This document shows positions 7,970 through 16,341 of a stretch of 64,000 nt of DNA, piece after piece (position 1 is the first letter of the stretch; every line of letters starts with the position of its first letter). The notes under the pieces are model-generated. The model was not told where the DNA came from and did no database searches. It saw nothing but the letters and a program-made list of their open reading frames with translations. The stretch lies in assembly GCF_902167635.1 (NCBI RefSeq), contig NZ_CABHMS010000003.1, positions 1-64,000 on the forward strand. The letters are read 5' to 3'. The translations under genes and the position numbers were made by a program. Source of the stretch: Chitinophaga vietnamensis. GTDB lineage: Bacteria; Bacteroidota; Bacteroidia; Chitinophagales; Chitinophagaceae.

Positions 7970-8506
7970 ATGTCTAAAACAAACAACTTCGTATTTTGGG
8001 GCCTGTATATCGTGGCTTGGCTCATTTTCGTAGGCTTGTCTATTGAAGCAGGAGGCTTAATAGTAAATTTCTTTTTTAGTTTGTATAAGCCTGAATTTAT
8101 CCAAAACCTTTATCAGAAGCTGGACTTAACTGAAATGTATAAGAACAGTAGATTAGCTTTTTTTGGTATCTACAGTTTTATTCTAATCATTTCAATTTTG
8201 AAAGCTTGTTTATTCTACATAGTCATCAGGCTAATGCACAAAATAGATCTGTCAAAACCGTTTAACGTTTTTGTTGCCAGGCAAATTTCCCAAATTAGTT
8301 ATTTCACCCTTTCAATAGGCCTCTTAAGTTACATTGCCAGGCAATTGGGCGAAAATTTAGCGCGTCAGGGTTTCGTTACCGACAACCTAAACCAATTTTG
8401 GGCAGACAGCGAAGCGTTTATTTTGATGGGAGCTGTAATTTATATTATTGCTACGATTTTTAAAAAAGGAGTAGATATTCAAAACGAAAACGATCTAACT
8501 GTTTAA
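7970..8506 (+). CDS. DUF2975 family membrane protein
   Basis: The 178-residue protein has four predicted transmembrane helices (about residues 8-32, 62-88, 103-122 and 143-162). The topology and the pairing with a very small XRE regulator 3 bp downstream are typical of DUF2975 proteins. Their molecular role is not established. Between helices it has the loop KIDLSKPFNVFVARQISQISYF seen in the family. It is probably co-transcribed with the regulator from the promoter at 7914-7943. The region is more AT-rich than its neighbours. Confidence 0.85.
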   Translation: MSKTNNFVFWGLYIVAWLIFVGLSIEAGGLIVNFFFSLYKPEFIQNLYQKLDLTEMYKNSRLAFFGIYSFILIISILKACLFYIVIRLMHKIDLSKPFNVFVARQISQISYFTLSIGLLSYIARQLGENLARQGFVTDNLNQFWADSEAFILMGAVIYIIATIFKKGVDIQNENDLTV

Positions 8507-8509
8507 GCT

Positions 8510-8725
8510 ATGCCAATCATTGTAAACTTAGATGTAATGATGGCCAAGCGAAAAATGTCGCTTAATGAGCTGTCAGAAAAAGTTGAGCTGACACTTTCTA
8601 ATCTTTCTATCTTAAAAACCGGAAAAGCAAAAGCCATAAGATTTAGCACCTTGGAAGCTATTTGTAAAGCACTTAACTGTCAGCCAGCGGATATTTTAGA
8701 ATATGTAGAAGAAAGCGAGAACTAA
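8510..8725 (+). CDS. XRE-family HTH regulator, YozG-like
   Basis: This 71-residue protein is essentially one Cro/C1 helix-turn-helix: NLDVMMAKRKMSLNELSEKV, then LTLSNLSILKTGKAKAIRFS, then the CKALNCQPADILEY tail typical of YozG-like proteins. It follows the DUF2975 gene by 3 bp. Small regulators of this type usually pair with DUF2975 membrane proteins, and autoregulation through the palindrome in the operon promoter is likely. Translation coupling is suggested by the tight spacing. Confidence 0.92.
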   Translation: MPIIVNLDVMMAKRKMSLNELSEKVELTLSNLSILKTGKAKAIRFSTLEAICKALNCQPADILEYVEESEN

Positions 8726-8865
8726 TGAGATTGTGAAGCGATATTTATATCGTCGGTTTTATTACTGCTCTGGTGTAAGCGCACAAAATGACAAAAGCGT
8801 CATGATTTAATCTGATTTCTGCTTCACCAGTTATGGTGAAACCCACAGTTTAGATCATATCAACG

Positions 8866-8900
8866 AAAAGCCCGCAATCATTGAAGATTGCGGGCTTTTT
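8866..8900. terminator. Bidirectional intrinsic terminator
   Basis: A 10-bp stem GCCCGCAATC / GATTGCGGGC with a 6-nt loop is flanked by A4 and T5, so it can act on both strands. It ends the DUF2975/XRE operon from the left and the tRNA-Pro transcript from the right. Confidence 0.92.
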
Positions 8901-8903
8901 CTG

Positions 8904-8977
8904 TCGGGACGACTAGATTCGAACTAGCGACCCCTTGCACCCCATGCAAGTGCGCTACCGGGCTGCGCTACGTCCCG
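8904..8977 (-). tRNA. tRNA-Pro (anticodon GGG)
   Basis: Read on the minus strand, the acceptor stem is CGGGACG / CGTCCCG with discriminator A. The D arm is GCGC-AGCCCGGTA-GCGC. The anticodon stem CTTGC / GCAAG encloses loop ATGGGGT, giving anticodon GGG. The T arm is CTAG(T)TTCGAATCTAG. The CCA end is not encoded. The GGG anticodon reads CCC/CCU. Confidence 0.96.
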
Positions 8978-9012
8978 AAAATTTTCCGGTGTGTTCCCGT
9001 TTGACGGGGATG

Positions 9013-9020
9013 CAAAAGTA
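9013..9020 (-). promoter_or_regulatory. Promoter -7 box (TACTTTTG) for tRNA-Pro
   Basis: On the minus strand TACTTTTGC matches the Bacteroidota TAnnTTTG box and lies about 36 bp ahead of the mature tRNA 5' end. The -33 element is weak. A small CCCGT/ACGGG hairpin lies in the leader. Confidence 0.6.
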
Positions 9021-9160
9021 GGTAAATATTTGATTTTTAAAAATTTTGAACACATTTTCTTTTAAAAAAATTTCAAATCAATCAACGGCAAAAAAATTTG
9101 CAGTTCTGAAAATAAATAACCAGCTTTAATCCCCGGGATTTTATCAACCAACATAACAGC

Positions 9161-9772
9161 ATGAAAGAAGCGAACGCCGCTCGTACAAATATGCAGGTCG
9201 TGGCCGCCCAGGCCGCCCTATGGGCGCGTTTCCAGCAAGGCGACCGCCAGGCGCTCGCAGCCATCTATGAAGCGCATGTAGATGACCTCTTTCATTATGG
9301 CATGCACTTTTGCCAGGATAATAACCGGGTGAAAGACTGCCTCCAGGACCTCTTCCAGGATCTCTGGGCCAGCCGCGAACACCTCTCCGCCAATATCCAG
9401 AACATCCGCTATTACCTGATCAGCAGCCTCAGAAGACGGCTCCTGCGCTCATTGCAGCACGATCGCCGCTACCACCATCACCACAACTGGGACGCCTTCG
9501 AATTTGATCTCTCACAGCCCAAAGAAAATCAACTTATACAGGAAGAGACCATTGCGGAACAACAACGACTGCTCCAACAAGCCCTCAAAGCGCTGTCCAG
9601 AAGACAGCGCGAAGCCGTCTACCTCCGCTTTTACCAGAACCTCAGCTACCAGGAAGTGGCCAACGTGATGGCCATGCAAGTAGATTCTGTCTATAATACC
9701 ATCTCCAAAGCCATCGCCATCCTCCGGAAAACGATCAGCCTGCCCATCCTCTTCTTCCTCCTCGGAAAATAA
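9161..9772 (+). CDS. ECF RNA polymerase sigma factor of the PUL
   Basis: The 203-residue protein has sigma region 2 at about residues 30-95 (LAAIYEAHVDDLFHYGMHF, DCLQDLFQDLWASRE). Region 4 lies at about 140-195 (LSRRQREAVYLRFYQNLSYQEVANVMAM with an HTH). It matches the ECF group that sits next to FecR anti-sigma factors and SusC/SusD genes in Bacteroidota. The FecR gene begins 58 bp downstream. Signalling through the STN domain of the adjacent SusC probably frees this factor to transcribe the locus. Confidence 0.94.
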   Translation: MKEANAARTNMQVVAAQAALWARFQQGDRQALAAIYEAHVDDLFHYGMHFCQDNNRVKDCLQDLFQDLWASREHLSANIQNIRYYLISSLRRRLLRSLQHDRRYHHHHNWDAFEFDLSQPKENQLIQEETIAEQQRLLQQALKALSRRQREAVYLRFYQNLSYQEVANVMAMQVDSVYNTISKAIAILRKTISLPILFFLLGK

Positions 9773-9830
9773 TTTTTAAAAAAGTGATGAGATTTTTCAC
9801 ATCTCCTGCTCTCTGTTAAAAAGCATACAC

Positions 9831-10850
9831 TTGGCAGCCAGGAACTATCATCTGTACAATGCCAGCGAACTAGCGCTGGATGAGGATTTCCAGGAATGGG
9901 TGCTCCATCCGGAAGCGCATCATGTGTTCTGGGAAAACTGGCTGCGGCAGTATCCTGAAAAAGAAAGTACGGTACAGGAAGCCCGACGCCTCGTAGCATC
10001 GATCCGCTTCCGTGATTACCAGCTGCCGCCAGAGGAAAAGGAACAACTGTGGGAAGCCATCCGGGATGGCCACGAATCAGTAGCGGCCAGGCCCTCGCAA
10101 CACGGCCACTGGCGCCAGTGGTGGAAGTATGCCGCCGCCGTGATCATCGGCGCCGCCATCTCCGCAGGGTGGTGGTATACGCATCCCGCGCAGGAACCGG
10201 CGCTCTTCAGCACGCATACCAGCCTCGGCGAAACCCGCACCTGGATGCTGCCCGATAGCTCGGAAGTGACGCTCAACGCGGATTCCAGGCTGCTCTATAC
10301 GGATGGTAAAACCCGCGAAGTATGGCTCGACGGCGAAGCCTTCTTCCACGTAAAACATAAATCATCTCAACAAAAATTCATCGTCCATACTTTCGATCAC
10401 CTTAGCGTGGAAGTGCTGGGCACACAATTCAACGTCAACAGCAGGGGTAAAGATATCAAAGTAGTATTGCAACAGGGAAGCATCCGCCTGCATATCGAGG
10501 CAACAGCCGGCAAGAAAGAAGCGGAGCTGTCGCTCGTACCCGGAGAGATGGTATGCTATAACAAACAGGATGGCGACTATACGAAAAGTTCTGTAGATGC
10601 CATCCGCTACACCTCCTGGCATACGGGCAAGCTGATCATGGAAGACTTTACCCTGGCGGATGCCGCCGGATTCATGCAGCAGGTGTTCGGTAAAAAATTC
10701 ATTGTACAAGACTCCGCCCTCCTGCGTTATAAGGTGTCTGGCTCCATGCCGATCATCTACAACGCTGATACCATGATGGCGCAACTCGGAAAAGTGTTTC
10801 CCATTCACTATCGTCAACAGCAGGATGATATCTGGATACAAAGAAAATAA
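9831..10850 (+). CDS. FecR-family anti-sigma factor
   Basis: The 339-residue protein uses a TTG start; no in-frame ATG lies at a suitable place before the conserved N-terminal sigma-binding helices (FQEWVLHPEAHHVFWENWL). A single membrane helix (about residues 101-121, WWKYAAAVIIGAAISAGWWY) divides the cytoplasmic anti-sigma part from the periplasmic FecR domain (TSLGETRTWMLPDSSEVTLN). The C-terminal DUF4974-like domain (FTLADAAGFMQQVFGKKF) contacts the transporter signalling domain in related systems. It is expected to hold the sigma factor inactive until the SusC partner binds substrate. Confidence 0.93.
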   Translation: MAARNYHLYNASELALDEDFQEWVLHPEAHHVFWENWLRQYPEKESTVQEARRLVASIRFRDYQLPPEEKEQLWEAIRDGHESVAARPSQHGHWRQWWKYAAAVIIGAAISAGWWYTHPAQEPALFSTHTSLGETRTWMLPDSSEVTLNADSRLLYTDGKTREVWLDGEAFFHVKHKSSQQKFIVHTFDHLSVEVLGTQFNVNSRGKDIKVVLQQGSIRLHIEATAGKKEAELSLVPGEMVCYNKQDGDYTKSSVDAIRYTSWHTGKLIMEDFTLADAAGFMQQVFGKKFIVQDSALLRYKVSGSMPIIYNADTMMAQLGKVFPIHYRQQQDDIWIQRK

Positions 10851-10909
10851 ACAACCAAAATACAGCACTTGTTGCTGATCGTTATTCTTCATCGTTAAAA
10901 CCTGTTCAC

Positions 10910-13900
10910 ATGAAAAAAGGTTTACGTGTGCTGCTAATGCCATCATTAGCCCTGTACTTCCTGTGTTATAACGCCGCCGCGCAAGACCTCGCTGCTAATG
11001 CCGACAAAGGCCCTGCGGATAAGCATCTCGCGGATATGCAGCCAGATGAAACGTCCCTGAAAACAGTATTGCACCTGATCGAAGAACGCTTCAGCGTATC
11101 GATCGCTTACAAAAGTAACCTGGTCAAAAGTAAAAAGATCCAGGTATCGGTAGCATCGTTTCAATCGCCGGAAGAAGCGCTGCTGAAAGTGCTCGCGCCC
11201 TTCAACCTGCACTTTGAAAAGATCAGGGAGCATTTTTATATGGTGACGGAGAAATCGCCATCGCCCGCCGCTGCGGCGCATCCATCGCCCATGCAGCAAC
11301 ACCTGCTTAAAGGAGTGGTGAAAGATGATAAAGGCAATCCCCTCCCCGGCGTAACGGTGAAGATCCCCGGCACCAGCATCGGCACCGTTACCGGCCCCGA
11401 TGGCGCCTATACGCTCAATGCCCCCGGTCGCCCCGAAGAACAGATCGAAGTATCTTTCATCGGGTTTGAAACACAGCGTATAGCCGTTAACGATAGACCG
11501 GTGATCAACGTCACCATGAAAGAAGGCGCCAGCGCCCTCAACGAGATCGTAGTAACCGGCTATACCACCCAGAAAAAGAAAGACCTCACCGGCTCCGTTG
11601 CGGTTGTGAATATTGAAAACCTCGTGAAGCAGCCCAGCGCACAGGTAACGGAACAATTGCAAGGACAAGTATCCGGCGTTACCGTGATAGGCTCGGGGCA
11701 GCCCGGAGAAACGCCACAGGTGCGCATCCGCGGCGTTAACACCTTTGGTAATAACGCGCCCTTGTTTGTGGTAGACGGCGTGCCCACCACCGATATTTCC
11801 GATCTCAACCCCAACGATGTGGCCAATGCACAGGTACTGAAAGATGCCGGCGCCGCCTCTATCTACGGCGCACGCGCCTCCAACGGCGTGATCATCATCA
11901 GCACCCGCCGCGGCCAGGGCAAGATATCTGTAAAATACGATGGCTACTATGGCCGCCAATATCCCAAACATGGCAACGTATGGAATACCCTCGATCCGCA
12001 GGAACGAGCCAATCTCCGCTGGCTGGCCTATAAAAATTCCGGCATGGACCCCAGCGACGCGCTCTATGGTAACGGCCCGAAACCCGTGCTGCCAGACTAT
12101 ATCCTGCCAATGGGCGCCAAAGAAGGCGATCCCGCAGTGGACCCCGCCAAGTATTATGTGAACCCGGATTATACTGATCTCAACGACTATAATAATTTCT
12201 ACCAGATCGTGCGAGCCAACAAGGCCGGTACCGACTGGTACCACGAAGTGTTCCGCCCGGCGTCCATCACCAGCCACAACGTAGCGGTATCCGGCGGCGG
12301 CGAGAAAGGTAATTATCTCTTCTCCCTCAGTTATTTTAATCAGCAGGGTACCCTGATGAATACTTATCTCAAGAGATATACTGTCCGCTCCAACACACAA
12401 TATAATATCCGCGATAATATCCGGGTAGGAGAGAACCTGGCCTTCTCCATGACTGAAAACCCTTCTGTAACCGAGCTTTCATCGGATGCGGTGATCGGCC
12501 ACGCCATGCGTGAACAAACCATCATCCCCGTGTATGATATCAAAGGCAATTTCGCCGGCTCCAAACCCGACGACCTCGGCGATGCCTTCAACCCCGTAGC
12601 CATGCAATACCGCACCCGCAACAACAAAGGGCTCAACACCCGTTTGTTCGGTAACGTTTTTGGCGAAGTAGATTTCCTGAAACATCTTACTTTCCGAACC
12701 AGCTTCGGCGGACAGATATCTTCCGGCTGGAATCATTCTTTTACCTATCCGCAATACGAAAATAAAGAGAACGCTAACGTCAACTCCTATACGGAGAGCG
12801 CTACTAACAACTACGACTGGACCTGGACCAACACGCTTACCTACCATCAGCTCATCAACCGGGTACATGATGTGAAAGTGCTGGCAGGCTATGAATCCTA
12901 CGATCATCATAGCCGCGAGGTAGGCGGCACCACGAAAGATTATTTCACCTTCGATCCTGATTTTCCGGATCTGAGCACCGGCACCGGCACGCAAACCAAT
13001 TACAGCCTGCGTTCCAACGATGGCCTTACTTCGCTGATCGGCCGGCTGGACTATTCCTATGCGGATAAATACCTGTTAAGCGCCACCATCCGCCGCGATG
13101 GCTCCTCCCGTTTCCTCAGCGGCAACCACTTTGGCTGGTTCCCCGCAGTATCGGCAGGATGGCGCATTTCACAGGAAGAATTTATGAAGAAGATCAGCTG
13201 GATCTCCGACCTGAAACTCCGCGGTGGCTGGGGCATCATGGGCAACCAGCTCAATCTCGGCGTTAACAATGGTTATTCTTTGTATGGCGGTAAACGCAGC
13301 TCTTCTTACTATGATCTCAGTGGCGTGTCCAACGGTCTTACGCCCGGCTTTGCAGGGCTGCAGATCGGCAATCCCGATGCGAAATGGGAAAGCGATGGCA
13401 ATGCCAATATCGGTATCGATGCTACTTTCTTCCACGGGCATTTCGATTTCACTGCCGATTATTACCGCAAAAATATACGCGACCTGCTCTACAACCCGGA
13501 ACTGCCGGGCCTTGCAGGCACTGCCATCCCGCCGTATGTCAATATTGCGAGCATGCAGAACGATGGCTTCGACTTCTCCGCAGGCTGGCATTCCGATTTG
13601 ACCAAAGATCTCAAGCTGAGTGTTTCCGGTACCTTCACCACCTACCGTAACAAGATACTCAAGATCGCCGATGGCGTAGATTATTTCGATTCAGACGCCC
13701 GCCGTTTCGGTGGCAGCAATATCATCCGCAACGCCGTAGGGCACCCGGTTTCCTCTTTCTTCGGTTATAAAGTGATCGGCTTCTGGAACAGCGCAGCAGA
13801 GATAGCGGCAGCCGATGCACAGGCGCAAAAAGCGATGAACGATCCTAACGCTACCTACCAGACAGACGAGGGCCTGGGAAGATTCCGTTATGCAGATATA

Positions 13901-14458
13901 AACGGCGATGGCAAGATAGACGCCAACGACCGTACCTTCCTCGGTAACCCTAACCCCGATTTCACCTATGGCATCAACATCGGCATCACCTACAAGGCTT
14001 TTGATTTCAGCATGTTCCTCTTTGGCACACATGGCAACCAGATATGGAACAACGTGCGCTGGTGGCGCGATTTCTATGCCTCCTTCGAAGGCGCAAAAAG
14101 CAAAACTGCTTTGTATGATTCCTGGCGTCCCGACCATCACGATGCCAAAGCGCCCATCCAGGAAGTGAATGGCTATGCCAGCACCAGCGGCGTGCCCAAT
14201 TCTTATATGGTGGAAAATGGCGCCTATCTCCGTTGTAAAAATATGCAGCTGGGATATACGCTGCCTGCCAGCGCATTGAAACGTTTGCATATCGAAAAAC
14301 TACGTGTATACGTGCAGGCGGCCAACCTCTTCACCATCACAAAATACTCCGGCCTTGATCCCGAGATCAATGGCTCCGGCGTAACCGACTTCGGTGTGGA
14401 TGAAGGCGGATATCCCAACCAACGCCAGTTCCTCGTAGGTGTGCATCTGGGTTTTTAA
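10910..14458 (+). CDS. SusC/RagA-type TonB-dependent outer-membrane transporter with STN signalling domain
   Basis: This 1182-residue protein has a signal peptide (residues 1-25), then an STN (secretin/TonB N-terminal) domain at about 48-112 (LKTVLHLIEERFSVSIAYKS). A carboxypeptidase-regulatory-like domain follows at about 132-205 (GVVKDDKGNPLPGVTVKIPG), then the TonB box region (NEIVVTGYTTQKKKDLTGSV). The plug contains the SusC signature FVVDGVPTTDISDLNPND and DAGAASIYGARASNGVIII, and a C-terminal beta barrel completes it. The STN domain identifies it as a transducing transporter for the ECF/FecR pair directly upstream. With the SusD lipoprotein it should import oligosaccharides across the outer membrane. 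Confidence 0.97.
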   Translation: MKKGLRVLLMPSLALYFLCYNAAAQDLAANADKGPADKHLADMQPDETSLKTVLHLIEERFSVSIAYKSNLVKSKKIQVSVASFQSPEEALLKVLAPFNLHFEKIREHFYMVTEKSPSPAAAAHPSPMQQHLLKGVVKDDKGNPLPGVTVKIPGTSIGTVTGPDGAYTLNAPGRPEEQIEVSFIGFETQRIAVNDRPVINVTMKEGASALNEIVVTGYTTQKKKDLTGSVAVVNIENLVKQPSAQVTEQLQGQVSGVTVIGSGQPGETPQVRIRGVNTFGNNAPLFVVDGVPTTDISDLNPNDVANAQVLKDAGAASIYGARASNGVIIISTRRGQGKISVKYDGYYGRQYPKHGNVWNTLDPQERANLRWLAYKNSGMDPSDALYGNGPKPVLPDYILPMGAKEGDPAVDPAKYYVNPDYTDLNDYNNFYQIVRANKAGTDWYHEVFRPASITSHNVAVSGGGEKGNYLFSLSYFNQQGTLMNTYLKRYTVRSNTQYNIRDNIRVGENLAFSMTENPSVTELSSDAVIGHAMREQTIIPVYDIKGNFAGSKPDDLGDAFNPVAMQYRTRNNKGLNTRLFGNVFGEVDFLKHLTFRTSFGGQISSGWNHSFTYPQYENKENANVNSYTESATNNYDWTWTNTLTYHQLINRVHDVKVLAGYESYDHHSREVGGTTKDYFTFDPDFPDLSTGTGTQTNYSLRSNDGLTSLIGRLDYSYADKYLLSATIRRDGSSRFLSGNHFGWFPAVSAGWRISQEEFMKKISWISDLKLRGGWGIMGNQLNLGVNNGYSLYGGKRSSSYYDLSGVSNGLTPGFAGLQIGNPDAKWESDGNANIGIDATFFHGHFDFTADYYRKNIRDLLYNPELPGLAGTAIPPYVNIASMQNDGFDFSAGWHSDLTKDLKLSVSGTFTTYRNKILKIADGVDYFDSDARRFGGSNIIRNAVGHPVSSFFGYKVIGFWNSAAEIAAADAQAQKAMNDPNATYQTDEGLGRFRYADINGDGKIDANDRTFLGNPNPDFTYGINIGITYKAFDFSMFLFGTHGNQIWNNVRWWRDFYASFEGAKSKTALYDSWRPDHHDAKAPIQEVNGYASTSGVPNSYMVENGAYLRCKNMQLGYTLPASALKRLHIEKLRVYVQAANLFTITKYSGLDPEINGSGVTDFGVDEGGYPNQRQFLVGVHLGF

Positions 14459-14486
14459 TAATGGTATCACTTAAAAACGAACGATC

Positions 14487-16298
14487 ATGAAATCTCTTCA
14501 TATATTATTCAGCGCAGCAGTAGTGGCCGCTATCACTTTTTCCAGCTGTAGTAAAAGTTTCCTCGAACGTCGGCCACAATCCGCGCTTGACGAAGCGCAG
14601 CTCACCAGCAAGAAAGGCGTGAACACCTTGCTGGTAGGCATTTACGGGGCTATCGACGGCCAGGATTTCGTTAACGCCGATATGGTCAATCTCTCCGGCG
14701 GCAGCGGCTACGTGGTATCTCCTGATAACTGGATCTATGGCAGCGTATGCGGCGGCGATGCACACAAAGGCAGTTCTCCCGATGATGCCGCCACGGCCCT
14801 GTCTATCGCCATGTTTGCCGGCATCCCCAGCAATGGCTTCTTCAATGATAAATGGCGCGTGAACTATGAAGGTATCCGCCGCTGCAATTTCGTATTGCAC
14901 CTGCTGCCCAATGTAAAAGATATGAGCGATGGGGAGAAGAAAGAAGTGGCGGGAGAAGCCCGCTTTTTGCGGGGTCATTTTTATTCAGACCTGAAGAAGA
15001 TGTTTAACAATGTGCCATGGATGGATGAGACCAATACCGACTTCGCCCACCTGAATGCAGACCAGTACAAGATTCCGAACGACAAGAACATCTGGCCGAT
15101 GATAGAAGCGGATTTTAAATTCGCCTACGAAAACCTGAACGAAAAACAGAATGAAGTAGGTCGTGCCAACAAATGGGCTGCTGCGGCCTATCTCGCTAAA
15201 ACTTATCTCTACCAGTACAAATATACCGACGCCATGCCGCTCTTCGATGCAGTGATCAACAGCGGCGTAAACACCAAGGGCGTGCCTTTCAACCTGGTAG
15301 CCAATTTCCATGACAACTACGATGCCGCTACCAAGAACAACGAAGAATCGGTGTTCTCTGTACAATACAGCGCCAACGACGGTTCCGGCGGCACGGCCAA
15401 TGCCAACCAGGGCGATATGCTCAACTACCCTTATGGCGGGCCTTTCAGCTGCTGCGGCTTTTATCAGCCTACGCAGGACCTCGTGAACTCTTACCGTACC
15501 GATGCCAATGGCCTGCCTTATCTCGACAACTACAACCAATATGCGGTGAAGAATGATATGGGCCTCGCCAGCACCGATCCCTTTACGCCGGATAATGGTA
15601 ACCTCGATCCGCGCCTCGACTGGACCGTAGGCCGCCGTGGCATTCCCTACCTCGATTGGGGCAACCATCCCGGCGCCACCTGGATCCGCAGCCAGGGCTC
15701 CGCAGGACCTTATTCCCCCAAGAAAAATGTGTATATGCAGGCCACCCAAAATAAATACTACGATCCCAGCGGATGGGCGCCCGGCAATGCGATCAACTAT
15801 GTGATGATCCGCTTCGCCGATGTGCTGCTGATGGCCGCCGAATGCCATGCACAAACCGGCGACCTCACCGTTGCACAACAATATGTAGACCGCGTGCGGG
15901 CCCGCGCCATGAATCCTGCCGGATGGGTGTATATCTATACCGATCCCGCCAATCCGCTGCAAGGCTATACGAATACGCCGGCCGCCAATTATAAAGTGTC
16001 TACCTATCCGGCAGGTACTTTCGCTGCCAAGGGCAAAGACTATGCACTCAAAGCCATCTACTTTGAACGCAAGCTGGAACTGGCGATGGAAGGGCACCGC
16101 TTCTTCGACCTCGTACGCTGGAAACTCGCCGCCACCACACTCAACAGCTTCTTCGCATACGAAACTACCATCACTTCCGATCTGAAAGGCGCCAGCTTTA
16201 CCGCCAACAAAAATGAATATTTCCCCATTCCGCAACGCCAGATAGACCTGAGCGTGAAGAATGGCGTATCGGTATTGAAACAGAACCAGGGCTACTAG
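14487..16298 (+). CDS. SusD/RagB-type outer-membrane lipoprotein
   Basis: The 603-residue protein starts with a lipoprotein signal (TFSSC, Cys21) followed by the typical SusD start SKSFLERRPQSALDEAQLTS. The core has the TPR-like helical fold (AAAAYLAKTYLYQYKYTDAMPLFD) and the conserved SusD C-terminal part (IRFADVLLMAAECHAQTGDL, IYFERKLELAMEGHRFFDLVRW, YFPIPQRQIDLS). It caps the SusC barrel and binds glycan. The gene lies 28 bp after susC. Its stop codon overlaps the 33-bp palindrome at 16297, which may separate expression of susCD from the enzyme gene downstream. Confidence 0.97.
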   Translation: MKSLHILFSAAVVAAITFSSCSKSFLERRPQSALDEAQLTSKKGVNTLLVGIYGAIDGQDFVNADMVNLSGGSGYVVSPDNWIYGSVCGGDAHKGSSPDDAATALSIAMFAGIPSNGFFNDKWRVNYEGIRRCNFVLHLLPNVKDMSDGEKKEVAGEARFLRGHFYSDLKKMFNNVPWMDETNTDFAHLNADQYKIPNDKNIWPMIEADFKFAYENLNEKQNEVGRANKWAAAAYLAKTYLYQYKYTDAMPLFDAVINSGVNTKGVPFNLVANFHDNYDAATKNNEESVFSVQYSANDGSGGTANANQGDMLNYPYGGPFSCCGFYQPTQDLVNSYRTDANGLPYLDNYNQYAVKNDMGLASTDPFTPDNGNLDPRLDWTVGRRGIPYLDWGNHPGATWIRSQGSAGPYSPKKNVYMQATQNKYYDPSGWAPGNAINYVMIRFADVLLMAAECHAQTGDLTVAQQYVDRVRARAMNPAGWVYIYTDPANPLQGYTNTPAANYKVSTYPAGTFAAKGKDYALKAIYFERKLELAMEGHRFFDLVRWKLAATTLNSFFAYETTITSDLKGASFTANKNEYFPIPQRQIDLSVKNGVSVLKQNQGY

Positions 16299-16329
16299 CC
16301 CTTGAAGCGCTCAAAGCGCTTCAAGGGCT
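16297..16329. repeat. 33-bp palindromic repeat, standalone copy
   Basis: Arms AGCCCTTGAAGCGCT and AGCGCTTCAAGGGCT flank a 3-nt centre. The first two bases are the last two of the SusD stop codon. The same palindrome recurs at 30945-30977 and, reverse-oriented, at 54946-54978, in both cases at the centre of a larger inverted repeat. In the PUL transcript it would form a very stable hairpin between susD and the GH2 gene. Confidence 0.92.
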
Positions 16330-16341
16330 TCTTTCGCTTTA

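Larger units (their letters stand above)
8726..9160. other. Intergenic region holding terminator and tRNA-Pro
   Basis: Between the XRE gene and the ECF sigma gene lie a small TTCACCA/TGGTGAA hairpin (8823-8840), a strong bidirectional terminator, the leftward tRNA-Pro with its promoter, and about 140 bp of AT-rich leader before the sigma gene. No further gene was seen. Confidence 0.7.

Noticed and set aside
10946-12400. 484-residue open frame antisense to susC
   Set aside because: It lies wholly opposite the well-supported SusC gene, has low-complexity composition and matches no family; long antisense frames are common in this codon usage.
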